Below are positions 1 through 11,573 of a stretch of 64,000 bases of DNA, piece after piece. Each line of letters begins with the position of its first letter. Positions within the stretch are counted from its first letter, which is position 1. Source of the stretch: Diaporthe sp. PMI_573 (lineage: Eukaryota; Ascomycota; Sordariomycetes; Diaporthales; Diaporthaceae); the NCBI GenBank assembly GCA_021399435.1, contig JAJTUP010000116.1, positions 1 through 64,000 of the forward strand, in the 5' to 3' direction. Made by a program: the position numbers and the translations under genes. The notes below the pieces were generated by a model. The model did not search any database. It saw only the letters and a list, made by a program, of their open reading frames with translations, and was not told the origin of the DNA.

Positions 1-421
1 GCGGCTGGGCGGCGTCACGTCTTTTCTTGCTGGGTCCTGCAAAATTAAGTCGGAGTAAAATAATGAGGAGCGGCTTATTGCTTACCTTGACCCCATGGAT
101 ATCTCGCAGGTGCTTGATAATATTGGCACTGCCGTTAGATTCGTACGAGAAGTGCGAGACCGTCCGGCACTTCTTCCTCACGCACAGACGGCATACCCAC
201 CGAAGCTTCTTGCTGTTACTCTTGAGCCTCATACGGAACCCTTTCACCCACCACCAGGCAACTTTTGCGCCATTGGTCCTCGGAGGCGTGCCCGCCCGAA
301 GCTTGTTGTTGAAGAGCTTTAACAGGAACATAGCTATCTCGCCAGGCGTAGGATTCTCATCCAGGTTAAGTATCTTCCTCGGCGGGGTCTGCGGCGTTGA
401 GCCAGACAAGAATGAGGACAT
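1..421 (-). CDS. hAT transposase N-terminus with BED zinc finger (partial, runs off left edge)
   Basis: Seen: an open frame starts at an ATG at 421 on the minus strand (MSSFLSGSTP...). It reads through a tryptophan-rich stretch (WWWVKGF) to a zinc finger with C-x2-C (VCRLC) and H-x4-H (KHLRDIH). A GTAAGC donor at 85 and a TTGCAG acceptor at 37-38 bound a 49-bp intron, after which the frame (DPSKKRRD) continues to base 1. Known: BED fingers of this layout begin fungal hAT transposases and bind the element's terminal repeats. The intact hATs at 38.6 and 46.3 kb have the same C-x2-C/H-x4-H arrangement. The catalytic domain would lie outside the window, so activity cannot be judged. A domesticated BED protein is also possible. 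Confidence 0.6.
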   Translation of the reverse strand, partial: MSSFLSGSTPQTPPRKILNLDENPTPGEIAMFLLKLFNNKLRAGTPPRTNGAKVAWWWVKGFRMRLKSNSKKLRWVCRLCVRKKCRTVSHFSYESNGSANIIKHLRDIHGVKVSNKPLLIILLRLNFAGPSKKRRDAAQP

Positions 422-487
422 ATCTTGGCCAACAGCACTCCGAGATGGGAAAGGATGTCGTCCTCATGTAGGTACGGCCCAGCATAC

Positions 488-1003
488 TTAGTGAGGAGCC
501 CGGGGCCAGTGTCCGCCATGATACCTACGTTCCCAAAGCAAATGGGCATCGGCATGAACATGAAGGATATCAGTCAGCATTTGAAGAGCTTCAATGACAC
601 CTTGGGCTCTCTTTAGTCTCTCAGTGTTCACCATGATACCCCGCTGCCAGAACTCATCCTCGTCGGTGACCAGTCCTCGGGAAAATCCAGCTCTATATTG
701 AGCCGCCACAGCTCGGGTCGTGGAGACGAAGTAGTAGGTGCCTTGCTGCCCCAGCGGTGGTGTCGGGAATGCTGCCGGGTAGTCCTTCTCGAGCGAAACG
801 ATGAGGCCCCCATTGATGGGCACTATAGCCGGCCTCGAAGTATCTTCTTGAAGCTCGAAACCTAGGTCAAGCTCACGCCTGATGTCTGCCATGGTTACGA
901 AATCAGTCTGTCGATAGAAGGCGGCGAAACGGCCCATGGTGTGGCTGTCGAGGATTCTGATACTCCAGCCGATTTCTCGTTGGTAAGCAGTGATGCCAGC
1001 CAT
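488..1003 (-). CDS. Hypothetical protein, 171 aa, unrecognised
   Basis: Seen: a 171-codon frame (MAGITAYQREIGW...) of mixed composition with no low complexity, no membrane segment and no motif I recognise. After its stop a second frame (ICFGNVGIMADTGPG...) carries on with similar composition, so the ORF may be the front of a longer, frameshifted gene. Its first codons overlap the tail of a Tc1/mariner-like fragment in another frame, so the start may be an accident of transposon debris. A genuine small gene, a gene relic and chance are all open. Confidence 0.35.
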   Translation of the reverse strand: MAGITAYQREIGWSIRILDSHTMGRFAAFYRQTDFVTMADIRRELDLGFELQEDTSRPAIVPINGGLIVSLEKDYPAAFPTPPLGQQGTYYFVSTTRAVAAQYRAGFSRGLVTDEDEFWQRGIMVNTERLKRAQGVIEALQMLTDILHVHADAHLLWERRYHGGHWPRAPH

Positions 1004-1212
1004 AGTGAAATGTTAATGGAGAGGCCGACCCGATTATTAGTGGATAGAGTGTTGCCCTTTACTTCCACGAAATGCTCCTCTATCAGGTTGAGGTCTGGTG
1101 AGTACGGCGGGAGAAGAGGACCTGCGTGCCCGCAGCAGAGCACAGTTCCCTTATTTTCCATTCTCTGTGGAAGCTTGCATTATCCATCACCAAGACGGAC
1201 TTTTTGGTGTTT
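900..1212 (-). pseudogene. Tc1/mariner-type (DDE_3) transposase relic
   Basis: Seen: one minus-strand frame reads SVLVMDNASFHRE. A one-base shift downstream, another reads LLPPYSPDLNLIEEHFVEVK. Known: these are the second Asp motif (MDNASFH) and the YSPDLNPIE block holding the last acidic residue of Tc1/mariner DDE_3 transposases. The two blocks lie in different frames and the N-terminal half is absent, so this is a dead fragment of about 100 codons. No terminal repeats were found around it. Confidence 0.75.
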
Positions 1213-1674
1213 GCGGAAACTTCCCGCAATGACGAAGCAGCTGCTTAAGAAAGTTTCGTACTTTGCTTGAATTAAGCAAATTACTCGTAAACATGAATAC
1301 ATTACATATACGTATTTCCAATTATCTAACAAACCCCATAGATACCCTGCCGTAATATAGTACAACAATGTATAATAAATTCATCAACTTGTATCTTTTA
1401 TGAATTCGCCATAATACTGTACATATATATACGTTTTGTGTGACTATCATCTATTGTCATACTAGCGTTGTCGTGTTTAGATAACGTACTTAGTTACAAG
1501 GACATTTTGCAGCAAGTTTGCAAGTATTACAGGTGATTAGAAAGTTCTTTTGACAAAGACACTAACTATCCATGAGGCGCGTATTCGGTATAAAGTATTA
1601 AGGGCCATCAACTCCTCTCGTCTTGAATTATAGTAACTGTTTCTCAGTTTCCCAGTGCTCACCACACACTCACG

Positions 1675-3433
1675 ATGGCTCTCCCTAGGTATAGTGTATT
1701 GGGTACCTCGTTCACGGCCAATGTGCTGGCCAAGACTTCATTGTTGATCTTCGTTGTAGTTGTGCTTACCATCGTTTTGGCTATCCTCATCGCTTCCTTC
1801 TCACGACACCTTTTCTGTAAACCCTACTTTCAACAAATGAACGTTCTCATCACGGGCCTGCTAAATACGTCACGCTTCCTCTCCGGGCGCGAAAGATTTC
1901 TTCGTGGGCTCCTGTAAGCTTCATGCAATCCCAGAAGCTTTCGTGTATTGATGAGCTTAGATGTCAATCCCGTGCCAGTCTGGTCTTCATGGGCGTTTCC
2001 ACTTATGGCATGTACTTGGCTGTGCCCGGTCAGCAAGTGCGCAAGCTTTTGCAGAGCTCGCGCCAGCTAGTCCCATGCCCTAGTCTTGAAGACGCTCTAA
2101 ATATCTTCTTCGGGCTGCCCAGCATAGACCTACACATCTTCGACCATGAGGTCATAACTCGCTTTGAGAGGTCGACCGGGATCGAAACGGAGCACTCTGA
2201 CCCATCCCGTCGTATCATGGCTCATCAAAGAAGAGATTTCGCCCGATATTTCCAGGGCCAAGATCTTGATGCTGTGGTCAGGAGATTCTTGGGCAACCTG
2301 ACAACTAATTTGCAAGGAAGTCTCAATTGTGAGCTTAAACCATCAGAGATGTGTGATGTCTACACCTTTCTCTTCAGTCACATATTCCGTGCTGAAGTCT
2401 GTGCGCTGTATGGCGAAACCATGTTTGTGGCCTGTCCGTCTTTTTGCGAGGATTTTATGCGTTTCTATGACAGATTTCCCATAATTTCTATGGGACTTCC
2501 TACCTGGCTGTGTCCTTCCGTCTATACTGCTCGTCGGCAGATGCTCAAGAATTTCAAGGATTGGTATAAAATATGCCAAGACAAATCCGACCTGTTCATC
2601 AATCATCAGGAAGATGTTGCATACGAACCGGTTTGGGGATCGATCTGTATCAAACGGATGGTCCAACGGCATAGGAAACTGGGATTCTCTGATGATGGAA
2701 TTGCTAGTGTCATGCTCGGATACTTTTTTGTGTAGGTTCTGTCTACGGAATTTGTCTTCTGAGGATTTTAAGTCAGCTGATAATCCTTAGCACTGTGGCA
2801 AACAGCATACCTGCTACAATATGGATGCTGCTTTATATCCTCCTCGACTCAGACCTCACAGAACGGCTAAGGGCCGAAATCAGCTCTTCCTTTTTGAGTC
2901 CATGTGAATTGGACACCAACAGGCTGACAAACCTACCGCTGCTAAACTCCGTGTACTGTGAGACCCTGCGTCTGCGAGTTGGTGGTGCAGTGGGTCGTAA
3001 ATGTCCTGATTCTGATTTCATCCTTGATGGCTGTATAATTAAACAGAACATGCCCGTGATGGTGTCAAACTGGCTTGGCGGCCTTGACAGCTCCTTTTGG
3101 AACGACGGCGCCGGCCGCCGTGCCGGAACCAAGCATCCAGTCGAAGTCTTTTGGGCAGAAAGATTTCTTGGCGATCGTGGGACGAGGCTGGTAAAGGCGG
3201 GAATGGCGGGAAACTGGTTCCCTTTCGGCGGAGGGACCTCGAGATGCCCCGGAGAAAGTCTGGCCAGACATACGATTCTGGGCTCTGTAGCTATGGTGTT
3301 AAACGTTCTGGATGTACAGCTATCGGAACCTGGTGCATCGGCCAATGTTGGATCGCGGCACCGTACCCTTCCATTCGGCTTACACTCCTTCGACAAACCT
3401 GTACCTTTTACAATTCGCATGCGAAAGTCATGA
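1675..3433 (+). CDS. Cytochrome P450, CYP7/8-like, probably frameshifted near its N-terminus
   Basis: Seen: an N-terminal membrane anchor (residues about 20-43) is followed by P450 sequence with the K-helix E-x-x-R (ETLRLR) and the heme loop FGGGTSRCPGE holding the Cys ligand. The I-helix reads VANSIPATIW. A 59-bp intron (donor GTAGGT at 2732, acceptor CTTAG at 2786-2790) joins FFV to TVANS precisely. Between about 1815 and 1890 the anchor frame must pass to the frame reading LPLRARKISSWAPVS. No usable splice acceptor exists there, so a frameshift is likely. Known: CYP7/8 relatives carry Asn-x-x-Pro-Ala in the I-helix instead of the usual acid-Thr pair. The enzyme would be ER-bound and reductase-dependent; the substrate is unknown and no cluster partner adjoins it. 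Confidence 0.82.
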
Positions 3434-3531
3434 GCAGATTCAAACTTGGAGGACAAAAACCTGCGTTATAGTAGTTTTAGTTGATAAGGCTGAAATTGAA
3501 AGTGATTCAAAGGTCAATGAAATGAAAGACT

Positions 3532-3942
3532 ATGTGTCTATGTTTTTTTTGGCCATATGCCACAATCGTATTTGAAAGCTGCTGTTATCGGGACTCGCCG
3601 ATATCATCTCGCATTTCCGTCACAAATATGCCGCACGGAATTAGCCAATCATTCCCAGACGTGACATCTAACCTGGGGGCTAGGAACTGGGATACAAGCA
3701 CAAGTCATACAGGCACTCAGACCTTAAGCACAACTCAGTCTATTGAGACACAATTGAATCCAAAGACCTCTGATCAATCCAATGACAAGACAGGGGACGG
3801 TATATTTGGCTTCCGCGGTGTCAGCTCCGCCACTCGAATGTTGACTATTCCCGGCTTTGGGTCGAAGGTGCTCACATTGGCTCGAACCATCACAACGTTA
3901 CTTACTACAACGGTTCCAAGCCCAGATTCGAACAATGTTTAA
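3532..3942 (+). CDS. Ser/Thr-rich small ORF, doubtful
   Basis: Seen: a 136-codon frame just downstream of the P450. A second ATG (MPHGISQ) gives about 104 residues rich in Ser, Thr, Asn and Gln. No signal peptide, membrane segment or known motif is visible. It could be the P450 3'-UTR read by chance. It is listed only because its composition is unlike the AT-rich DNA that follows. Confidence 0.2.
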   Translation: MCLCFFWPYATIVFESCCYRDSPISSRISVTNMPHGISQSFPDVTSNLGARNWDTSTSHTGTQTLSTTQSIETQLNPKTSDQSNDKTGDGIFGFRGVSSATRMLTIPGFGSKVLTLARTITTLLTTTVPSPDSNNV

Positions 3943-5450
3943 ATATTGAATTTCTGTCAACGACTAAACAAAATTGTGGAACTCCGATCGTGTTGAATGA
4001 TCCGGTATGGAGAGTAATGTATAGCGAGGGCTCACTAGACTGTGAAATCCCGAATTCGTGTTGGACTTTCACTTTCAGAGACCACTTAGTTGCGACACAA
4101 CGTAAGATAGGGATAATATTTATCGAAATTCAACGGTTTTATAATGTATTCTCATTTTCGGCATCCTCTTATACGTCAGAAATTACCCCAGGAGTTAAAT
4201 TCTATATACTTTTGCCCGGAGTAACCTTCTTCTCTGTGCGCCAATGTGATGCACAAGGTCACGACTCCTGTGTGAGGTAGTTGAACAGGTCTTTACATGT
4301 TGTTGTTATGGACAATAATGACGCTGCTTTAACTAGATTGACCAAGGGGGATTGCTATCGCGTTGATCTGGGCTGAAGAGTTGAGTATGCTTATATTTGA
4401 CGTTTCAAATTATTGGCGACCGCAGTAACCTCTCAGTTAAATGAGACATAGTGGCTTTTATATATAATCGCCGACGACTTGGTTTCGCCTAGGAATCGCT
4501 CTATTCTCAATGTCGGTATCTTATCTTGTATTTGTTTAAGGTTATTCTGACTAGTGGCGCAGTTCGATGGCACTGGATCTACTGCCGCTGCCGCCAGCCG
4601 GATCGACTTACATGGCATGACCCTGGGCGGCAACCCGCATGTAACCCAGCCCGTTGAGCCGGGCCGTCCGGTCACGACTTCAGCGGCCTTCTGGAATGCA
4701 GCCACAGGGGGCCGAGCATCCGCGATGCCGGCTATGTTAATGACTAGTTTTAAAGATCTCCTGAAGCCCATGTTCAGATATAACTTCCTCAGCCATATCA
4801 AAATGCTTTATAAGCATACTTAATAAAAGAGCAACACCCGAAATACTGGTGAAGACAAGGTAGATGCCCCTGAGCCCGAAACAATATGCATCAAGGATCT
4901 GAGATCTAAAGACACTATCAGTGTGCATCTGATGGAGCTCGGCAACAAAGACCTCGCTGACCGACGCAATATGTACACGGATTAAAAACGAAACCACCTA
5001 GGTGCGGTATGGACGCAGCTTGGTACTTTGCCAGAATCAAATCAGGCGGATAAACGACGGTAGGAGCCTGTGACGACGCAGCATTGTCGAGGCTTCAAGT
5101 TCTTGATGAATGTGTGCTGAGGTGGTAGTGGTTGGGTACACAATAAAGGATGAAATATGAGGGATGGGGAGTTAAGTGTGAGGAGACTGAAGTTCCCAGA
5201 CCCGTCCTTTTATACCTCTCTTCTCTCAGAAAGTTGGTTAGCCATTCCTTCTGGAGGCCTCTCGTAGCATCGAACCTCAAATCAAGCCTGTCTCAGCCGG
5301 CTTGTCCTGGGCGGTATGCATAGGCTCCTGCCACGACTTTCTGGATGTGGCTAAGCACCACTAGGAATGGAGGGACCGACAGAACCACTCTCTGACCAGT
5401 ATGTGGGCGCTATCACCAGACTCCCATCTAGCGGCCTCGAAAGTCCCTCG
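3943..5450. other. Gene-poor stretch with one GC-rich island
   Basis: Mostly AT-rich DNA without a convincing gene. Bases about 4560-4735 form a markedly GC-richer island open in several frames; it looks like a captured coding scrap, but I do not recognise the protein in either direction. The rest shows nothing beyond chance ORFs. Confidence 0.5.
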
Positions 5451-5464
5451 CTGACCATTATGTG

Positions 5465-5702
5465 CTGCAGGTCCTTGTATTCGCCCAGCCGACCGGCCGC
5501 CACGACGGATTGACCCTCGATATCTGCCCATTGGCAAATCTTCCGACAACCCCTTCATCAAGACTGTGCCCATCCCAGGGAAGAAACGACCTCGCACCGC
5601 GTCCAGTTCTCCGAGCCGATCACCATCTAAGGGCGGTGATGACCTATGTGACGATGACGAGTTTCCCGAGACTATTATACCGAGAGAGGAGGCTACTGTG
5701 AT
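5465..5702 (+). pseudogene. Exon-like remnant cut off by a hAT insertion
   Basis: Seen: one frame reads about 75 codons (RIDPRYLPIGKSSDN..., then a Ser/Arg-rich stretch, then the acidic DDLCDDDEFPE) and enters the hAT left terminus at 5703. The composition resembles a disordered nuclear-protein tail with a basic patch followed by an acidic patch. No start is visible. The remainder was probably lost or displaced by the transposon. Function unknown. Confidence 0.35.
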
Positions 5703-7640
5703 CAGGGTAGGGAATCAATCCACGACTTCCACGGTATTGATCAATATGTTGACTTCAATCCACGTCAACGTCAATCCACGAGACCTATTGTTACGTAATC
5801 AATCCATCCACGGTTGGGGGCTCGTGGATTGAGATGTGGATTGACGTGGACGCTAGTCAGGGGTATTGGTGCCCTGATATATTTCGTTAATATTTGCTAC
5901 GTATCTCTGCGCAACCACTAACAGATCTAATCAGGCAATACCTCGGACGCGTTCTGACACGTCGGGACGCGTTATAACGCCTGAGCATGTCTCCTCGTTT
6001 GCTTGATTCATACGGTCGGTGAACCTTCAATCTCGAGATGGCGGACTTTCCTTTTGACCCTAAACTACCGACCAACAACGACGGGCATGCTAAGGTCCCT
6101 CAGCCTAGTCTGGATCCGGATCCCGAAGTCCGCCAGCCTTCTACTTAGGCACCAACAAGTGATGAGGAGCGGAGGATCTTCCGCGTCTGGAAGGGATTCA
6201 CGCTTGGCCGAGCGCAGCAAAGATACCCTATCATGGGTATGGAATTACGGAGTTGAGATTCAATCCAAAACATCTCAACGATGGATCTGTATGCCATGTG
6301 TGCGCTAGAAGACCCCCACGCCGCAGTCATATGAATCCAAAGGTACCCAAAACGCTGAACTTCACCTCTGGAAAGCTTACGGCTACTGGGATCCATCAGG
6401 ATGACGATCAACACCATCACAGAAGAAAGGAGGCAAGAGGGAGCTTGCTTCTATTTCGGACTTCATAAGCCTCAAACGTTTCAACCCAAAGGATCAAGCG
6501 CTGGCCAATAGCTTGATCAAACGCTTCGATTGAGGAGAGTTCCAGAAGCTTATTGTCAACTGGATAGTCAAAAGCTAGCAATCGTTCAAGCAGGTTGAAC
6601 ACCCTTGATTGCAACAGATTTTCGAATACCTTAATCCAGCAGTCAAGGTTACGAGTGCGCACATTACAGCGAAGACTATGCATAGACTGGCGGTGCAACA
6701 ATTCGAGCGATATCATAGCACAGTCCAACAGGTCTTAAAGAGGTTGCTGGGTCAGATCCACATTGCCTTTGATGGCGCAAGGACTAGGAATCATCACGCG
6801 TTATATGGCGTGACGGCTGTCTTCAGAGACCACGAGAATTAGCTCCAAAAAGTCGTGCTCAGCATTCTGGAGCTGGTAGAGCGATATACTGGCGAGAGCA
6901 TTGCTGCTGAGATCCTTGAGATCATCAGGTCGTTTGGCATCAAGGACAAGGTTGGTTACTTTACTCTTAATAATGCAGCAAATAATGAAACGGCAATGTC
7001 AGAGATTGCAGAAGAGCTGAAGTTTGACCCGATTCAACGACGCGTTTAATGCATGGGATACATCCTTAACCTTATTGTTAAATCCCTTCTCTTTAGAAAG
7101 GATGTTGATGCGTTTGAAAAGTCTCGTTAAAGGGGAACCTTTAGCAAGAGCAACCCATGACGAGTGGATGCGGAAGGGTCCCGTGGGGAAAGCGCACAAC
7201 TTCGTCGTTTGGGTCCATCGGGCCGACTTACTGACTCAGTTGCTTCGTCAACTGCAACAAGACTCATTTGCAGCTTCTGGCGATCCTGAAAGTGGAAAGC
7301 AACGGCCAGTTGACGTTGTCCTTGACAACGATACTAGATGGTTGTCCCAATACTACATGATAAAACGAATGCTTCGCTTGCAGCCCGTCTACGAAGAATT
7401 CATCGCCAAAGCCAAGAGGCTATTCCGAGACGCTCGGAAAGGTGAGGGTGGACAGAAGCTTCCTCCCTGCCTCGAGGAGTCGAGCTTCATCAACGAGAGC
7501 GATTGGGCGGTGCTGAGGACATTTGATGAGATACTCTCTGATTTCCACGTCGTTGTGCAAGTACTTCAGGGAGATGGACAGCCGCGATATCGATCGTCTG
7601 GAGTTAGGGTACCTTTGAAAGCCTCAAAGAAATCCCCCCC
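5703..7640 (+). mobile_element. Degenerate hAT element, left end present, right end missing
   Basis: Seen: the left end starts CAGGGTAGGG, typical of hAT termini. It is followed by subterminal copies of CAATCCACG in both orientations (about 5715-5850), then a broken transposase. Similarity stops near 7620-7640 without the C-terminal dimerisation region, terminal repeat or target duplication. Subterminal AATCCAC motifs also occur in the hAT at 45955-48983, which suggests relatedness. Confidence 0.75.
6038..7640 (+). pseudogene. hAT transposase pseudogene
   Basis: Seen: starting from MADFPFDPKL, the hAT landmarks appear in order but across shifted frames with stops. They are a BED-like WVWNYGVEI...CMPCVRR, the IFEYLNPAV block, HIAFDGARTRNHHALYGV (first catalytic Asp; the motif Trp is lost), KVGYFTLNNAANNETAM, KGPVGKAHN, DNDTRWLSQYYMIKRM and the start of the insertion domain. 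The second-Asp motif reads TLNN where active copies read TLDN or VLDN. Several stops and frameshifts and the missing C-terminus make it inactive. Intact relatives lie at 38.6 and 46.3 kb. Confidence 0.85.
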
Positions 7641-8083
7641 CTTACCAAACTTCTCTTCGTTTGCACTGTTTACCATTGTCTACTTACGGCTTAGAAAAAT
7701 TACATAGCCTAGGACTACGCCTTCCCTGGAAATATGCCAGAATTCAGCTACTCCAAAAATTAGGCCAGAAGGCCAGACAGCCAGAAGGCCAAAGGAAGTA
7801 TTCTAAAGTACCGCTTAAGGAGGAATAGATTTTCCTCACAATTGCGGGGTAGCTGTTGGAGAGATTAGTCAGAAAGATACCTCAAAATGTGATGGTCTTG
7901 CAGGGTGGGCGCACTGAAAAAGCTGGGTGGGTGGACTGTGGCTGCAGGCGACGGGCTTGTTATCAACTATAGATAGGGTGTCCTGCCCTACTCTCGTTCC
8001 ACTGTCCTTCACCTTCTTTCTTTGTAGCGTCCATCAACCCATGCATTGTGCCAATTGAAAATACCAAGCTTACACATTAAATC

Positions 8084-10040
8084 TTGTCTATAGCCAATAG
8101 CATGGCATCACCTTGCCCATCTAAACGCCACGACGACCCGGCGGAACGGATCTACAAGCGTCTTGGAGTGTGGCCGAAGCTGATCTTCGACTCACGCGGG
8201 CGGTCTGAGCTGTGCCCTTCTAAATGGTCCATAGGGCTTCTAGATTCCTTAAGTGCCCTCATCGACTATTTCGACAAGTTTGACCGAGCCCAAGGCCACC
8301 CAGGTTCAGCCCCGCCACGCGCGACGACGCGGCAGCAAGCCAAGGCCTCTGCTGACAATTCCAAGCTGAAAGACCGCATTGCCCTTGCCCTCATAGAAGA
8401 AATAGACACGAGGATCCAGCAAAAGACCAAGACGAGGCGGAAAGGCTCTGTATTGGTAGCCCACCCCCCAAAGAGGACTTATCTGACCCCTCACGACATC
8501 CAGGCAGTCCGTGACAAGCATGAGGTAAGTCGCAAAGGCAGCTCTCATGTCTCTGAAGAATACGAAGACGCAGAAGAAGATGACGGTGGGAGAGTAATTG
8601 TGGGAGAGGACGAGGGAAGGGATGATAGAGAAGAGGGGGCGGAATATAGTTCAGAAGACCAGCACGCTGAGGGAGAGGAGGACCTTGATCCCCCTCAAAA
8701 CGAAATTAATGGTCAGAGGAATGAGGTAAACTCTCTGCTAGCTTCGCCCTCATCGTCAGCTGCGCTTGTTGGCACCGTCCCACCAAAGACCAAAAACCAC
8801 GATCAGAACGTTGCCCCGGGAGGTCTCGCAGGCAAGGCATCTCTGTCTGCACCAGTCAACACAGGGTCGACTTCAGCAGCTAGAACCAACTTGAACTTGA
8901 AGGCTCTTACCCATGCCACTGGCAATGACGGCTCTGAAAACGTCAACGGTACCAGCTTACGGAGTACGCGACAGGCCCAGCCAAGCTCCCCGCATGCCCT
9001 TCCGGCAGCCCCGACTCCCAGCCCTATGCCACGCCAGCTCACTTCACTGGCGAGTCTCCACCGCCACGAGTGGTCGGAACAGTCTTCATTCGTACCAAAC
9101 AAGCGTCCAAGGCTCAGCGGCCATTGCAATGGTAATTCCCGATCAACCGATGAAGCTGGCAGCGGCGACGCAGAGACCGATCTGGCTAACAACGACAACG
9201 GCCACGGCAATACGTATGTTGTTGATACGTCTTCTGAGAGGCATTTCGGGCAACAGAACCTCCAGCTTGGGGGTGATTCAAGCTTGATCCATAATATCGG
9301 CGAGCTCTCTGCCCTAGAAGCCATCCGCCAGCAATCAGTGCACTTCGCCGTGTCTGCCGCAGAACTCCAGGTAACAATCTCGCGCCAAAGCGCTCTCAAC
9401 GCTGCAGACAAAGAGACCATCGCTAAGGCGGGAGAATGTTCTGAGAAAATAAGCGAATTCATCGGACTGTCCTCACGGAAGTTAGCAGACTTACGGAGTA
9501 CAATCAAGGTCAGTGTTCCTGCATTCGAAAACCTCCCGACACTCGCGGGACTGTGTCACCAAGGCCGATACTACTGGTTGAAATTCTGACGACCTCAGAA
9601 AGGTCATTCATGGATTCACGCATGAAAATGAGAAGACGGCGCTGCTAGCACAAATTGAGGGCCAACTGGGGCACCTCCAAGAGAAATGGAGATTCTCTGA
9701 GCAGGAGCGTGCCACTGCGCTCGACCGCCATGACCAGCGAGTCAAGGCCGCGCTCACCACGGTCACCCAGCACGAAAATGCGGTCAAAAGGAAGAAATAC
9801 TGGGATCTTGTGTCACTCGCCACCCGAATGGAACCCGAAAGATTGCAACAGGTTGTGGGCAGCCACCCTGTTGTGGCTGAGTATTGGCGAGCCCCAACTG
9901 ATAGCGGCGGAGAAGACCGCGATGCCTGTGAATTACCACCCCTTCAGTACCCGCGGAATGGAGGAGACATGCAACTGCCCGCATTGTGGAAGGTGTTTCC
10001 TCAAGGCCCTGCAGAGCAGTGTGATTCAAGTGAGAGCTAG
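8084..10040 (+). CDS. Hypothetical two-exon coiled-coil/low-complexity protein
   Basis: Seen: exon 1 (8084-9508) starts MSIANSMASPCPSKRH, or at the internal Met at 8102. Exon 2 (9603-10040) ends CDSSES. The proposed intron has donor GTCAGT, a TTCTGACG branch site and acceptor AAAG; using the CAG four bases upstream would break the frame. Domains in order: a compact N-terminal block (residues 20-70, AERIYKRLGVW...), a long acidic and Ser-rich disordered centre, then a helical C-terminal part with a predicted coiled coil (QLGHLQEKWRFSEQERATALDRH). No catalytic motif, signal peptide or membrane segment is visible. The architecture suggests a nuclear or scaffold protein, but no family was recognised. 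The 5' flank carries CT-rich sequence usual for fungal promoters. Confidence 0.6.
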
Positions 10041-10765
10041 ACGGTGGTGCGAGGGCTTTCGTCCATATACATGCATGAGGCTCGTCGCGATACAGGGTGC
10101 TGGTCCGCACTGGAGAATTAGGCGCTCTAATTGGCTATATGTCGTCTATCGGAGAGATATCGCATCAAATTGTTGAGCACGTCGTTAGTCAACTTGGAGT
10201 CTTCGCCTGTGCTAACCAACCTTTCGAGATCAGCGGCGTCCGGCTACAGAACCAGCTGGCGAATACTGTTGTGACTCCTCACCAAAAAGCTCTTGTTCAC
10301 GGGTTCTAAGAAGTATCCTGACGAAAATGCCGATAATCAGCACTTGTCGACGCACTCTTTCGACCATGTTAATATGTATGTGATTATCGCATGTAACCTC
10401 CGTGATTCTACAGTATATACTCCGACAGAGCATCATGCTAGAGAACGAGGAAAATACGCGTAGCCCTCTATCATAACTAGTGATGTTGTACATACGTACG
10501 TACTATAAGGGTGCTGTACGTACACGTATCGTGTACATACAATGATGGCCCACGATCTTCCCAAAAAGGCAATTTGTGGTCCCCCCTGCCCTTAACTTAA
10601 GTTTAAGGCTTTCCTTTCCTTTTTCTTTTTTTTCCTCCTTCAAATTTCTCCATCTCGAATTTCTAGAATGAATGTGAGTACCAATTTTACCTCATCCTAA
10701 GACGAAATATTAGTTAAAGAGTTGTATTCCGTAATTTCAAACTCCGGTTCAAATGTCTCTCTCAT

Positions 10766-10773
10766 TATATATA
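10766..10773 (+). promoter_or_regulatory. TATA-like box upstream of the ankyrin gene
   Basis: TATATATA lies about 87 bp before the ATG at 10860. A long pyrimidine tract (about 10611-10650) lies further upstream. This is a common fungal core-promoter arrangement and is inferred from sequence only. Confidence 0.4.
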
Positions 10774-10859
10774 CCCCCAAAGGAAACACTTCCTGGCGTA
10801 TATTTACTTCGTCTCATGCCAAACTGATCTCTAGACTCATCAAATAATCGCAATACGAG

Positions 10860-11573
10860 ATGGACTCACCGACTTCAACCATTGTAATTAGCCCTGCCAA
10901 TTCGTGGTCCTCTGGCTGCAGCTCGGCCTCAACCCTGCTGGAAGATACCCATTCTCCAACTGATCTTGGGTTTGAGATAAATCAAAATCAACTTGAAGAT
11001 CATTCTTTCGACACTGGAGCGTTCTATTTAGCGTGCGTCCAAGGCGGAGACACCCTCCAAGCATGTCTGGCCAGCTCAGACGTCGACCTCAATAGTCCGC
11101 TGCCGGGTAGGTGCGGTAGTAATGTGTTCCACGAGGTTCTTCGTATCCCCGCAGATCAATTCAAAGATGGCAAAGGCGAAGTTTTACAGTTACTCTTGCG
11201 CAGTGGTGCGGATCCGCTTGCTAAAAATGACCTGGGTGACAATATACTGCATATCCTCGCGGGATCAACCGAGCCAGAGTGCCATGACCTTCTCAGCTTC
11301 CTTTTAGAAGAGAAAAACGATATTGCAGATGTAAGAGCCGCTTGTATTCAAGGCTTGAACCAACAAAATGACTTTGGAGACACCCCTCTAATTGTAGCGG
11401 TACTCTATAACCAGCTTTCTCCAGCGGAAGTCCTGCTGAGAAACGGCGCTGATATGCAGATCAGAGGGGAGTTCGATATGACTGCAATAGAATTCGCTGA
11501 GTCAAGAAGGTATTACGACATACTAGGAATTCTTAGGCAATATTTCGAGCTGGAATGTAGGGCTCCTAAATGA
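10860..11573 (+). CDS. Ankyrin-repeat protein, 237 aa
   Basis: Seen: a single-exon ORF with a Ser-rich N-terminus (residues 1-40) and then four ankyrin-like units. Signatures are AFYLACVQGGDTLQACL, VLQLLLRSGADPLAKNDLGD, GDTPLIVAVLYNQLSPAEVLLRNGADMQIRG and FDMTAIEFAES. There is no signal peptide or membrane segment, so a cytosolic or nuclear binding role is likely. Known: small NF-kB-inhibitor-like ankyrin proteins are common in fungal accessory regions and act by protein contact; no partner can be read from the sequence. The C-terminus (YFELECRAPK) ends naturally and the ORF looks intact. Confidence 0.75.
   Translation: MDSPTSTIVISPANSWSSGCSSASTLLEDTHSPTDLGFEINQNQLEDHSFDTGAFYLACVQGGDTLQACLASSDVDLNSPLPGRCGSNVFHEVLRIPADQFKDGKGEVLQLLLRSGADPLAKNDLGDNILHILAGSTEPECHDLLSFLLEEKNDIADVRAACIQGLNQQNDFGDTPLIVAVLYNQLSPAEVLLRNGADMQIRGEFDMTAIEFAESRRYYDILGILRQYFELECRAPK

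Noticed and set aside
2833..3456. 207-codon minus-strand ORF
   Set aside because: Antisense of the P450 last exon.
8803..9507. 234-codon minus-strand ORF
   Set aside because: Antisense of the two-exon coiled-coil gene; composition is that of a mirror frame.
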